Part shown: positions 42,056 through 49,977 of the stretch, one piece after another
How positions within the stretch are numbered: position 1 is the first letter of the stretch
Layout: every line of letters begins with the position of its first letter
Assembly (NCBI RefSeq): GCF_025264685.1
Contig: NZ_CP073721.1
Location: 735,001 to 799,000 of the forward strand
DNA length: 64,000 nt
Source of the DNA: Dactylosporangium roseum
GTDB lineage: Bacteria; Actinomycetota; Actinomycetes; Mycobacteriales; Micromonosporaceae
Direction: 5' to 3'
Translations under genes and position numbers: made by a program
The notes under the pieces: model-generated
What the model was told of the DNA's origin: nothing
The model's input: the letters and a program-made list of their open reading frames with translations, nothing else
Databases searched by the model: none

Positions 42056-42144
42056 ACCCCGGCGCCGGGCACCGCCCCGGGACGCCGGCCGGGTGGGCTG
42101 GTCAACCCTTCTCATCCGGCCGGCCTCCAGCACAGGCCGCAAGG

Positions 42145-42150
42145 TACCGT
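42145..42150 (+). promoter_or_regulatory. -10 box of leaderless TrmH gene
   Basis: TACCGT, eight bases before the ATG at 42159. Confidence 0.45.
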
Positions 42151-42158
42151 CACCGGAA

Positions 42159-42782
42159 ATGGACGCGGACATCGAGCTCGCCGTGGGCGTGGGGCCCTGG
42201 GAAGGTCCCTGGCCGTCCGAGCCGCACTACGACCCGCAGTTGCTCGCCGAAGGCGATCGGCGCAACGTCGTCGACCGGTACCGCTACTGGCGCCTCGACG
42301 CGATCGTGGCCGACCTCGACACGCGGCGCCACGGGTTCCACGTCGCGATCGAGAACTGGCAGCACGACCTGAACATCGGGACCGTCGTGCGCAACGCCAA
42401 CGCGTTTCTCGCCGCCGAGGTACACATCGTCGGGCGGCGGCGGTGGAACCGGCGCGGTGCCATGGTCACCGACCGCTACCAGCACGTCCGCCACCATGCG
42501 ACCGTCGAGGAGTTCCTGGGCTGGACGCGGGCGCAGGGGCTGCCGCTCATCGGCATCGACAACCTGCCCGGCGCGCGGTCCCTGGAGCACGCCTCGCTGC
42601 CCGAGCGCTGTGTGCTGCTGTTCGGGCAGGAAGGGCCCGGTTTGTCCGAGCCGGCCCGGCGGGCCTGCGTCGCCGTGTACTCCATCGCGCAGTTCGGTTC
42701 GACGAGGTCCATCAACGCCGGCGTCGCCAGCGGCATCGCCATGCACGCATGGATCCGGGAGCACGGCGCGCGAAACCAGTAG
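42159..42782 (+). CDS. SpoU/TrmH-family RNA 2'-O-methyltransferase
   Basis: 207 residues. Deep-trefoil-knot SPOUT enzyme: motif 1 DLNIGTVVRNANAFLA, motif 2 CVLLFGQEGPGLSEPARRA, motif 3 SIAQFGSTRSINAGVASGIAMHAW. These are the SAM- and RNA-binding motifs of TrmH/SpoU proteins that methylate a ribose 2'-OH in tRNA or rRNA. Target is unknown. The three motifs are intact, so activity is likely. Confidence 0.92.
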   Translation: MDADIELAVGVGPWEGPWPSEPHYDPQLLAEGDRRNVVDRYRYWRLDAIVADLDTRRHGFHVAIENWQHDLNIGTVVRNANAFLAAEVHIVGRRRWNRRGAMVTDRYQHVRHHATVEEFLGWTRAQGLPLIGIDNLPGARSLEHASLPERCVLLFGQEGPGLSEPARRACVAVYSIAQFGSTRSINAGVASGIAMHAWIREHGARNQ

Positions 42783-42814
42783 CCGAAGGTGCTCCAACTG
42801 GACCGAATTGCCCT

Positions 42815-42820
42815 TACCGT
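42815..42820 (+). promoter_or_regulatory. -10 box of leaderless DUF6758 gene
   Basis: TACCGT, six bases before the ATG at 42827. Confidence 0.5.
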
Positions 42821-42826
42821 GGGTAT

Positions 42827-43504
42827 ATGGGCGTCGCAGTAAGCTGTCCCCGTTGTGGCGGTCCGGTGCGGCCGCCGGACCTCATGCACTCGGAGTGGCG
42901 GTGTGACGACGACGGGGCTGTCCTGCCGTTGCACGTGGCTCACCACATCGGACCGGAGATCGTCGAGGCGGCCCGAGCGAAACTCCTCGCCGCGGCGCAG
43001 CGGGCGGGGATCCGCCCGACGCCGCTGTGGTGTCCGTGGCCGCTGCCGAGCGGCTGGACGGTCACCGGGGTCGGGCTGGTGGGTGACGAGCGGTCCGGCG
43101 TGCGCGCGACGGCCGTGGCCTGTAGCGGGCCCGGCCCGGTCGAGCGCGGCCCGGCCGACTGCGTGATCGTCGCCGAGGAGCCCGGCGTGGGACTGGGCAA
43201 CCGGTTCGCCGGCATGCCGGGCACCGATCCGGGGCCGTTCTTCGAAGGAGACCTGGCGACCACGATCGCGCACGCGAAGGTCCGCGCGGCCGGCTGGCCG
43301 ACGCCGCTGTGGATGACCAAGTCACCCGACGACCGCACCGCCTACGTCGGCGAGGCGATGGGCATGTGGCTCTACTTCGTGACCTGGCCGGCCGCGGCCG
43401 GATATCTCCTGGAAGAGGAGATCGACCTGCACGATCTCACCGAGGATGTGCCAACCCATCTCGTTTTCGGCGCGCCGTCGCCCTATCTTCACGGGAAAGC
43501 GTAG
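42827..43504 (+). CDS. DUF6758-like protein with N-terminal zinc ribbon
   Basis: 225 residues. Starts MGVAVSCPRCGGPVRPPDLM with a CxxC knuckle and a second Cys (WRCDD), then a domain with WCPWPLPSGWTVTGVGLVGDE and GDLATTIAHAKVRAAGWPTPLW. This matches actinomycete proteins annotated DUF6758, which have no known function. Hydrophobic patch near MWLYFVTWPAAAGYLL is short for a membrane helix. Confidence 0.7.
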   Translation: MGVAVSCPRCGGPVRPPDLMHSEWRCDDDGAVLPLHVAHHIGPEIVEAARAKLLAAAQRAGIRPTPLWCPWPLPSGWTVTGVGLVGDERSGVRATAVACSGPGPVERGPADCVIVAEEPGVGLGNRFAGMPGTDPGPFFEGDLATTIAHAKVRAAGWPTPLWMTKSPDDRTAYVGEAMGMWLYFVTWPAAAGYLLEEEIDLHDLTEDVPTHLVFGAPSPYLHGKA

Positions 43505-43634
43505 ACGGGCGCGACTAGGATCAAGGTCCGAGTCGATGTCGGCGCGGCAGAGCTTAACCCTATGCCGTGCAACTGATACGCTGAGTTCGCCGCGACGCGG
43601 TTGCGCGACGTCGCGGGGGAGGGGATTGACGGCG

Positions 43635-43793
43635 ATGCTAAAGAAGGTCCTCACCTGGGGAGGCATTGCCTTCCTCATCTTCTTCGTGGCATATCGGCCC
43701 CAGTCGGCGGCTGAGGTCTTCAAGTCCATCGGCGGTGGGATCATGGACATCGCCTCCGGGTTCGGCGACTTCTTCTCCAGCCTGGTTGCCTGA
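43635..43793 (+). CDS. Small membrane protein (52 residues)
   Basis: Starts MLKKVLTWGGIAFLIFFVAY, one membrane segment, then AEVFKSIGGGIMDIASGFGDF, an amphipathic stretch. Too small for a recognised family. It ends five bases before the PH-domain gene, which suggests joint expression and possibly a shared complex. A purine-rich ribosome site lies upstream; a TTG nine bases before the ATG is possible. Confidence 0.7.
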   Translation: MLKKVLTWGGIAFLIFFVAYRPQSAAEVFKSIGGGIMDIASGFGDFFSSLVA

Positions 43794-43798
43794 GGGCT

Positions 43799-44644
43799 AT
43801 GAGCACCGGCCCCGAGCCGCCCGAGGGCGAATCGAGCTCCCGCCGCTGGCAGGACCGCGACACGGAGCCGATCCCACGTGCCCGGCCGAGCGACGCGACT
43901 CCGCCGCCGGCGCCCGACTACGAGCCGGTTGGCAGCTACACCGAGGACTCCTACGCCGACCCGCTCACCGACGGTGCCTACGCCGGTCGGGCCACCTACG
44001 ACGCGCCGCCGTCGTTCACCCAGGACGAGTTCGCGCGGCTCCAGGGCGGTGACGTCGGCCCGGCCATGCCGCGGGGCAGTCGCATGGCGCCGCTCGACGA
44101 GGAGGCCAGCCGGCACGCCTCGCGGTATCTGTTCCCCACCGAGAAGTTCCGCGGTGAGTGGAAGCGGCACTGGATCCAACTGGCCAAGGAGGGCGCGGTC
44201 GCGGTCAGCGCCACGATCGCGATGGGGTATATCGCCGGCTGGCTGACCAAGCACAACCAGACCCAGTTGCGCACCGCGGTTCTGGTCGTGTGGGCGCTCG
44301 TGATCCTGTGGTGTGCGTGGCGGGTCGCGGATTGGTGGTACGACCGGTTCATCCTGACCAACAAGCGGGTCATGGTCGTTTCGGGAATCTTCACGCGCAA
44401 TGTGGCCATGATGCCGTTGCTGCGGGTCACGGACATGAAATACGTCCAGTCATTGACCGGCCGCATGTTCGGATACGGTCATTTCGAGCTGGAGTCCGCC
44501 GGTCAGGACCAGGCATTGCGCAATATTCGCAATCTGCCCAATCCGAATGAGCTGTATCTGCGGATCGTCGAGGAGATGTACGAGCCGGAGGCCGTCGAGG
44601 CCCGGCTGGGCCGCGCCGCAGGCGCCGACGAGGACGGAACCTGA
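43799..44644 (+). CDS. PH-domain membrane protein
   Basis: 281 residues. Acidic disordered N-terminus (about 1-100), two membrane helices (about 135-155, 161-183), then a bacterial PH-like domain (FILTNKRVMVVSGIFTRNVAMM, then FGYGHFELESAGQDQALR), the DUF304 (YdbT/YdbS) type. Membrane-attached PH domains of this group are of unknown function. The small membrane protein five bases upstream is a probable partner. Confidence 0.85.
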   Translation: MSTGPEPPEGESSSRRWQDRDTEPIPRARPSDATPPPAPDYEPVGSYTEDSYADPLTDGAYAGRATYDAPPSFTQDEFARLQGGDVGPAMPRGSRMAPLDEEASRHASRYLFPTEKFRGEWKRHWIQLAKEGAVAVSATIAMGYIAGWLTKHNQTQLRTAVLVVWALVILWCAWRVADWWYDRFILTNKRVMVVSGIFTRNVAMMPLLRVTDMKYVQSLTGRMFGYGHFELESAGQDQALRNIRNLPNPNELYLRIVEEMYEPEAVEARLGRAAGADEDGT

Positions 44645-44725
44645 GAAAAACCTTCCGCGGGAATGCAACCCGTGGCCCCCTCCGTCGCGTCTTGCCACGT
44701 GGGCGGAGCGGGGGAGGGAGTGACG

Positions 44726-45415
44726 GTGCCGGACGAGGCAGGCTTCCGGGAGGACGATTTTCGTGAGTTCGTCGCGCAGCGGTCAGGTGCGTTGCTGCGC
44801 ACGGCATATCTACTTGCCGGAGACTGGGCGACGGCCGAAGACCTGTTACAGATAGCACTGACCAAGACCTATCTCGCCTGGAAACGGCTCGGCCATATCG
44901 ACGCCGTCGAGCCCTACGCGAGGCGCGTGCTCGTCAACACCTCCACGAGCTGGTGGCGGCGACGCTGGCACGGCGAACGCCCCACCGAGGTCCTTCCCGA
45001 GAGTCCCGCCGCCGATCGGCTCGAGGAGACCCTCGAGCGCGACGCCCTGTGGCGCCACGTGCGTGCGCTGCCCAACCGGCAGCGTGCCGTGCTGGTGCTG
45101 CGGTTCTACGAGGACCAGTCGGAGGCGGAGACGGCCCGGCTCCTCGGCGTCTCGGTCGGCACCGTGAAAAGCCAGGCCTCCCGAGCGCTCGCGACGCTCC
45201 GTCAGCGGCTCAGCGCGGAGGGCGTTGAGCCGGCCGCTCGTGTTCGGCCCTCGCGCCCGCCCACCGTGCCACTCAAGCGCCCCGCACCAGCGGCCGCAGC
45301 GTCGGCCGCTGGTGCCACGGCTGCGGCATCGCCGGCGGAAGAGACGGCGGGGGAGACGGCGGAAGAGACGCCGGCGGAACTCGATGAGCCAGTGGAAGTG
45401 GGACTGGGGACGTGA
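44726..45415 (+). CDS. SigE-family ECF RNA polymerase sigma factor
   Basis: 229 residues from GTG 44726, preceded by GGAGGG. Region 2 lies at about 12-80 (FVAQRSGALLRTAYLLAGD, AEDLLQIALTKTYLAWKRL), region 4 at about 110-165 (LPNRQRAVLVLRFYEDQSEAET, then ARLLGVSVGTVKSQASRAL as helix-turn-helix). The remaining 60 residues are an Ala/Pro/Glu-rich tail. This belongs to the SigE-family ECF group common in actinomycetes. The next gene overlaps or nearly overlaps its stop and encodes a membrane protein that is the probable anti-sigma factor. Confidence 0.9.
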   Translation: MPDEAGFREDDFREFVAQRSGALLRTAYLLAGDWATAEDLLQIALTKTYLAWKRLGHIDAVEPYARRVLVNTSTSWWRRRWHGERPTEVLPESPAADRLEETLERDALWRHVRALPNRQRAVLVLRFYEDQSEAETARLLGVSVGTVKSQASRALATLRQRLSAEGVEPAARVRPSRPPTVPLKRPAPAAAASAAGATAAASPAEETAGETAEETPAELDEPVEVGLGT

Positions 45416-45417
45416 CC

Positions 45418-46593
45418 ATGCTCGAAGACGCTCTCCGCGACACGTTCGCGGCCAAGGCGGGCGATGCCCCGCCCGGGTCGCTGGACGACATCGCCGGCGC
45501 CGCCATCCGCGGCGCCGCCCGGATCCGGAACCGCCGCAGGGTGATGGCCGGCGGGCTCGCCGGCATCGTCGCCTTCGCCGTCGCCGCGATCACCGTGCTG
45601 CAGGTCATGAGCCTCGGCCAGCCCGCTGCACCGGGATCCACGGTCAGCCTCGCCGGTCCGCCGCCGACCGCGGCCGAGCCGATCCCGACCGGCACGCAGA
45701 CGATCCCGCCGCAGACGGCCCGTGAGATCGACGCGATCGGCGGCGGATCGGCACAGCCGACGAAGAAGGTGCGCCTCCAGTTGCCCGACAAGGGCACGGT
45801 CGCCGCCGCCTACCAGGCGAAGGACGGCTACCTGGTCGTCAACACCCAGCCCGGCGGCGACAAGCAGCAGTTGGTCCTGCAGAACGACGACAATCAGCAG
45901 CAGATCCTCGTCGACGGTGCGAGCAACATCACGGTGGACAAGGACGGTGGCCAGGTCGCCTGGGCGAACCAGGGCACGGTCACCGTGGGCTCCCGCGCCG
46001 GGGACACGAAGAAGGTCATGACGAGGAACACGACCAGCGTGCCGAGCGACGCGAAGCCGGTGGCGTTCGTCGGCTCCGACCTGGTGCTCGGGCGCGCGGA
46101 CGGCAGCGCGTTCGACGTCTGGTACACGAGCCGCAAGTACACCGAGTCGTGGGACGAGTCGGTCCTGCGGGTGTTCGGCGCCCACCCCGACGGCAAGAGC
46201 CTGTATGCCGAGGTGAAGCCGGTCGACCCGGAGAAGTCGATGTGCCTCGCGCGGCTGCTGCTCGACCAGCCCTTCACGGAGATGAAACGGATCTGCGGCC
46301 TGCCCCCGGCGGAGCGCAACGGCAGCCGCGTGTCCCCCGGCGGGCACTGGCTCGCCTACCCGGTGAGCGGCCGGAAGCAGGTCGCGATCATCGACCTGAC
46401 CACGGTCTTCACCGACGGCAAGGCGCGGGTGGTGAACCTCGACGTGACCACCAAGACGGTCTGGCTCAACGCCACGACGTTCGTGGTGGACAACGGCGAC
46501 ACGTTCCAGGCGCTGAGCACCGACGGCAAGTTGGAGACGCTCGGTGTGGACAGTGCGAACGTGGTGCTGATCGAGCCGCTCTACGCTGGTTGA
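45418..46593 (+). CDS. Membrane-anchored extracytoplasmic protein, probable anti-sigma partner
   Basis: 391 residues from ATG 45418 (GTG 45412 would overlap the sigma stop by four bases). Cytoplasmic N-terminus of about 40 residues, one membrane helix (about 44-64, MAGGLAGIVAFAVAAITVL), then an outer domain built from strands reminiscent of a beta-propeller (QVAWANQGTVTVG, HWLAYPVSGRKQVAIID). Coupling to a SigE-family sigma gene makes it the likely regulator, although no known anti-sigma motif is visible. Confidence 0.7.
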   Translation: MLEDALRDTFAAKAGDAPPGSLDDIAGAAIRGAARIRNRRRVMAGGLAGIVAFAVAAITVLQVMSLGQPAAPGSTVSLAGPPPTAAEPIPTGTQTIPPQTAREIDAIGGGSAQPTKKVRLQLPDKGTVAAAYQAKDGYLVVNTQPGGDKQQLVLQNDDNQQQILVDGASNITVDKDGGQVAWANQGTVTVGSRAGDTKKVMTRNTTSVPSDAKPVAFVGSDLVLGRADGSAFDVWYTSRKYTESWDESVLRVFGAHPDGKSLYAEVKPVDPEKSMCLARLLLDQPFTEMKRICGLPPAERNGSRVSPGGHWLAYPVSGRKQVAIIDLTTVFTDGKARVVNLDVTTKTVWLNATTFVVDNGDTFQALSTDGKLETLGVDSANVVLIEPLYAG

Positions 46594-47442
46594 GTGCGGA
46601 TCGATCTCCACACCCATTCGACGGCGAGTGACGGCACGTCGACCCCGGCGGAACTGGTCGCCGAGGCGGCCGCCGCCGGGCTCGACGTCATCGGGCTGAC
46701 CGACCACGACACGACCTCTGGCTGGCCCCCGGCGATCGCCGCGCTCCCGGCCGGGCTCACCCTCGTGCCGGGGGCGGAACTGTCGTGCAGGTGGCACGGC
46801 GGTCCGTGGCCGATCTCGCTGCATCTGCTCGCGTACCTCTTCGACCCGACCGAGCCGGCGCTCGCCACCGAGCTCGCGCGGGTGCGGATGTCCCGGGAGA
46901 CCCGTGCCGAGCGCATGGTCCACCTGTTGCGGGCCGACGGTATCGACGTGACCTGGGACGAGGTGCTCCAGCACGCGGCCGGCGGCACCGTCGGCCGTCC
47001 GCATCTGGCCCAGGCGCTCATCCGGCGCGGCCTGGTCGGCACGGTCTCCGAGGCGTTCGAGCCGGAGTGGCTCGGCCGGCGGTATCGGGTGCCGAAGGAG
47101 GATCTCGACGTCTTCGTCGCACTGCGCCTGGTCCTGGCCGCGGGTGGCGTGCCGGTGTTCGCGCACCCCCGCGCGAGCGCCCGCGGGCCGATCGTCCCCG
47201 ACGCGTTGATCGCCGAGATGGCCGCGGCCGGCCTGTTCGGCCTGGAGGCCGATCACACCGACCACGCCCCGGAGGAGCGGGCACACGTGCGGGACCTGGC
47301 TGCGCGCCTGGACCTGGTGGTCACCGGCTCCAGCGACTACCACGGGCACAACAAGACGGTCCGGCTCGGCGCGCGGACCACGGATCCGGCCGTGTACGAG
47401 CAGATCGTGGCCGCCGGATCCGGAAGCGACGTGGTCGGGTGA
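46594..47442 (+). CDS. PHP-domain phosphoesterase (RnaAM-like)
   Basis: 282 residues. PHP signature HTHSTASDGTSTPAEL at the N-terminus, then GLTDHDTTSG, VPGAELSCRW, GRPHLAQAL and VFAHPRA, ending TGSSDYHGHNK, the four metal-ligand motifs. This order matches YciV/RNase AM, a 5'-3' exonuclease and 3',5'-nucleotide phosphatase. GTG start directly follows the previous stop, and the end overlaps the TetR gene by four bases, so the stretch from sigma factor to regulator reads as one operon. Confidence 0.88.
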   Translation: MRIDLHTHSTASDGTSTPAELVAEAAAAGLDVIGLTDHDTTSGWPPAIAALPAGLTLVPGAELSCRWHGGPWPISLHLLAYLFDPTEPALATELARVRMSRETRAERMVHLLRADGIDVTWDEVLQHAAGGTVGRPHLAQALIRRGLVGTVSEAFEPEWLGRRYRVPKEDLDVFVALRLVLAAGGVPVFAHPRASARGPIVPDALIAEMAAAGLFGLEADHTDHAPEERAHVRDLAARLDLVVTGSSDYHGHNKTVRLGARTTDPAVYEQIVAAGSGSDVVG

Positions 47443-48191
47443 CCACCGAGTACAGCGGGTCCGGCGACCCGCGGCGCAGCATCGAGCTGTTGTGGGGCAC
47501 CGCCCCGGCGCCGAAACGCGGGCCGAAGCCGAAGTTCACCGTGGCCGGCGTCGTCGCCGTCGCCGTCGCGCTGGCCGACGCGGAAGGGCTCACCGCGGTT
47601 TCCATGCGGCGGGTGGCCGAGCGGCTCGGCGTGACGGCGATGTCGCTGTACACGTACGTGCCGAGCAAGGCGGAACTGCTCGACCTCATGGTCGACGTCG
47701 TCTCCGCGGAGGCCGTCCGGCCCGCCTACGAGAGCGACGGTTGGCGGGCGCGGCTCCACGAGGTGGCCCGGACCAACTGGGAGTTGTATCGCCGGCATCC
47801 CTGGCTGCTGCAGATCGCCACCACACGGCCGGTGCTCGGACCGAACGTCATCGCGAAGTACGACTTCGAATTGCGCGCCTTTGAGGGCGCCGACGTGTCC
47901 GACGTCAACACCGACATGCTGCTCAGCCTGGTGCTCAATTACGTCGCCGGTGCGGTGCGCGCCGTGGTCCAGGCGGATCAGGCCGCCCAGACGACGGGCA
48001 TGACCGAGGAGGAGTGGTGGGGTGCGTACGCGCCGCTGCTCGCCGAGGTCCTCGACGCGTCCCGGTTCCCGATCGCGACGCGGGTGGGCCAGGCGGCCGG
48101 CGAGGAGTACGGCGCAGGCGACCCGGTGCGCGCTTACGAGTTCGGCCTGGAGCGAGTCCTGGACGGCATAGCCACGCTGCTGTCCCCCTGA
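47439..48191 (+). CDS. TetR-family transcriptional regulator
   Basis: 250 residues. The HTH is at about 45-90 (VSMRRVAERLGVTAMSLYTY, typical TetR recognition region), followed by the TetR_C-type ligand-binding domain with LLSLVLNYVAGAVRAVVQ and the DGIATLL end. GTG start overlaps the PHP gene stop (GTGA). Likely autoregulates or controls genes elsewhere; ligand unknown. Half-element B3 follows the stop. Confidence 0.9.
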   Translation: MTTEYSGSGDPRRSIELLWGTAPAPKRGPKPKFTVAGVVAVAVALADAEGLTAVSMRRVAERLGVTAMSLYTYVPSKAELLDLMVDVVSAEAVRPAYESDGWRARLHEVARTNWELYRRHPWLLQIATTRPVLGPNVIAKYDFELRAFEGADVSDVNTDMLLSLVLNYVAGAVRAVVQADQAAQTTGMTEEEWWGAYAPLLAEVLDASRFPIATRVGQAAGEEYGAGDPVRAYEFGLERVLDGIATLLSP

Positions 48192-48204
48192 CCCTCCAGT
48201 TCGC

Positions 48205-48250
48205 GCCGATCTTGCAGTTGTGGTGCCGGGACGCTCCCGGAAAGCCGCCA
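48205..48250. repeat. Half palindromic element B3
   Basis: GATCTTGCAGTTGTGGTGCC (48208-48227) equals the family B arm, and the next bases (GGGACGCTCCC) match the reverse complement of the B2 loop. The second arm is missing, so this is a truncated copy in inverted orientation between the TetR gene and marC. Confidence 0.8.
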
Positions 48251-48379
48251 GGATCGAGCGTCTGCCCATGCAATCTCATGACTGTTAGGAGAATGAACTA
48301 TTTACGGGCAACGTAGGGGCATGGTTCGATGCCGTCAAGGCTATGTCAGTGACGATGGTCGATCGAGGACAATTCGCCG

Positions 48380-48997
48380 GTGGATCTGAAGCTGTTCGGG
48401 GAAGTCTTCGTCACCCTGCTCGTGATCCTGGATCCGCCGGGTGCGGTGCCGATCTTTCTCGCGCTGACCGGCTCGATGTCCCGTCAGCACCGGAACCGGG
48501 CGGCCCTACAGGCGGTCGCCCTGGCGTTCGGGGTGATCGTGGCCTTTGCGCTCCTCGGGCGGCAGATCCTCGCGTACCTGCACATCGACCTGCCCGCGCT
48601 GCAGGGCGCCGGCGGCCTGTTGCTGCTGCTGGTCGCACTCGAACTGCTGACCGGCAAGACCGACGACCCGCGTGACCAGGTCACCACCAACGTGGCACTC
48701 GTGCCGCTGGGCACCCCGCTGCTGGCCGGACCGGGCGCGATCGTGGCGACGATGCTCTTCGTGCCGCGTGCCAACGACTTCTCCGGATATCTGGCGGTCG
48801 CGGTCGGCATCGTCGCGGTGATGGCCATCGTGTACCTCGTGCTGCGCTTCTCCGGCGTCCTGGTGCGGATCCTGCGCCCGAGCGGCATCGAGGTGCTCAC
48901 CCGCATCGCCGGCCTGCTGGTGGCCGCCATCGCCGTGCAGTTGCTGGCCGACGCGATCGGCGCCTTCGTCACCGAGTACCTGCACTCGCCCCGCTGA
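48380..48997 (+). CDS. MarC-family integral membrane protein
   Basis: 205 residues, six hydrophobic segments. Begins GEVFVTLLVILDPPGAVPIFLAL, the MarC/NAAT motif, and has TPLLAGPGAIVATMLF as the second conserved loop. Despite the name, the link to multiple antibiotic resistance is not supported; function unknown. GTG start with GACAAT six bases upstream. Confidence 0.9.
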   Translation: MDLKLFGEVFVTLLVILDPPGAVPIFLALTGSMSRQHRNRAALQAVALAFGVIVAFALLGRQILAYLHIDLPALQGAGGLLLLLVALELLTGKTDDPRDQVTTNVALVPLGTPLLAGPGAIVATMLFVPRANDFSGYLAVAVGIVAVMAIVYLVLRFSGVLVRILRPSGIEVLTRIAGLLVAAIAVQLLADAIGAFVTEYLHSPR

Positions 48998-49033
48998 TTG
49001 GGTTTTGTCGTACCTCGGTGGCAGGATTCGGGC

Positions 49034-49888
49034 GTGGACAACGAACAGCTCGGCCTCTTCGCCCCGCCTCGGCGGCTGTTCACCTGCACGCCCAGCAAGC
49101 TCGGCAGCTACGAGGACTGCCCGCGCCGTTACCGGTTCTCCTATGTCGACCGCCCGGCCCCGCCCAAGGGGCCGCCCTGGGCGCACAACTCGCTCGGTGC
49201 CTCCGTGCACACAGCCCTCCGGAGTTGGTATGGGTTGCCGGCCGACCGCCGTGCCACCGCCGCTCTGCCGACACTGCTGAAGGCGACGTGGGTCCGGGAG
49301 GGGTATCGCGACGAGGAGCAGGAGCGGGAGGTGTTCCGCCGCGCGCTGGGCTGGCTGGAGTCCTATGTGGACGGGCTCGATCCGGACGAGGAGCCGCTGG
49401 GCGTCGAGCGCACGGTGGCCGCCCGCACCGAGACGCTCGCCCTGTCCGGCCGGGTCGACCGCATCGACCAGCGCGGTGACGAGCTGGTGATCGTCGACTA
49501 CAAGACCGGCCGCACCGGCCCGGGTCCTGACGACGCCCGCGGCTCCCGTGCCCTGGCTCTCTACGCGATCGCCGCCGAGCGTGTGTTCCGCAAGCGCTGC
49601 CGCCGCGTCGAGCTGCACCACCTCCCGACCGGCACGGTCGCCGCCCACGAGCACACCGACCAGTCCCTCGAGCGCCACCTCCGCCGGGCCGAGGAGACGG
49701 CCGCCGACATCGTGGCCGCCGAGTCCGCGATCACCGCCGGCACCCCACCCGACGAGGCGTTCCCGGTCGCCGCCGGACCGTGGTGCTCGTGGTGCGACTA
49801 CCGCAAGTCCTGCCCCACCGGCCAGCAGGCCGAGGTGAAGGACCCCTGGACGGCAGTGGACCGCCCGTCCCAGGTCGACACGCGCTAG
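49034..49888 (+). CDS. RecB/Cas4-type nuclease with Fe-S cysteines
   Basis: 284 residues from GTG 49034. PD-(D/E)XK fold: GRVDRIDQRGDELVIVDYKTG gives the catalytic Asp and Lys. One Cys at about 29 (SYEDCPRRYRF) plus CSWCDYRKSC near the C-terminus form the four-cysteine cluster of AddB/Cas4-like nucleases, so a 4Fe-4S cluster is expected. No helicase domain and no cas genes nearby. Probable repair exonuclease. Family B element B2 starts 15 bases after the stop. Confidence 0.88.
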   Translation: MDNEQLGLFAPPRRLFTCTPSKLGSYEDCPRRYRFSYVDRPAPPKGPPWAHNSLGASVHTALRSWYGLPADRRATAALPTLLKATWVREGYRDEEQEREVFRRALGWLESYVDGLDPDEEPLGVERTVAARTETLALSGRVDRIDQRGDELVIVDYKTGRTGPGPDDARGSRALALYAIAAERVFRKRCRRVELHHLPTGTVAAHEHTDQSLERHLRRAEETAADIVAAESAITAGTPPDEAFPVAAGPWCSWCDYRKSCPTGQQAEVKDPWTAVDRPSQVDTR

Positions 49889-49902
49889 GCGCCGCGACCT
49901 TG

Positions 49903-49977
49903 GTTGATCTTGCAGTTGTGGTGCCCCATGAACCGGGCATTGTGGGAGTGTCCCAGCACCACAACTGCAAGATCAAC
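49903..49977. repeat. Palindromic element B2
   Basis: Family B, best copy. Arms 49903-49924 and 49956-49977 (22 bp, perfect; GTTGATCTTGCAGTTGTGGT and its complement) with a 31-base loop holding TTGTGGGAGTGTC. It sits between convergent genes, and the stop codon of the membrane protein gene (49973-49975) is inside the right arm. Confidence 0.95.
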
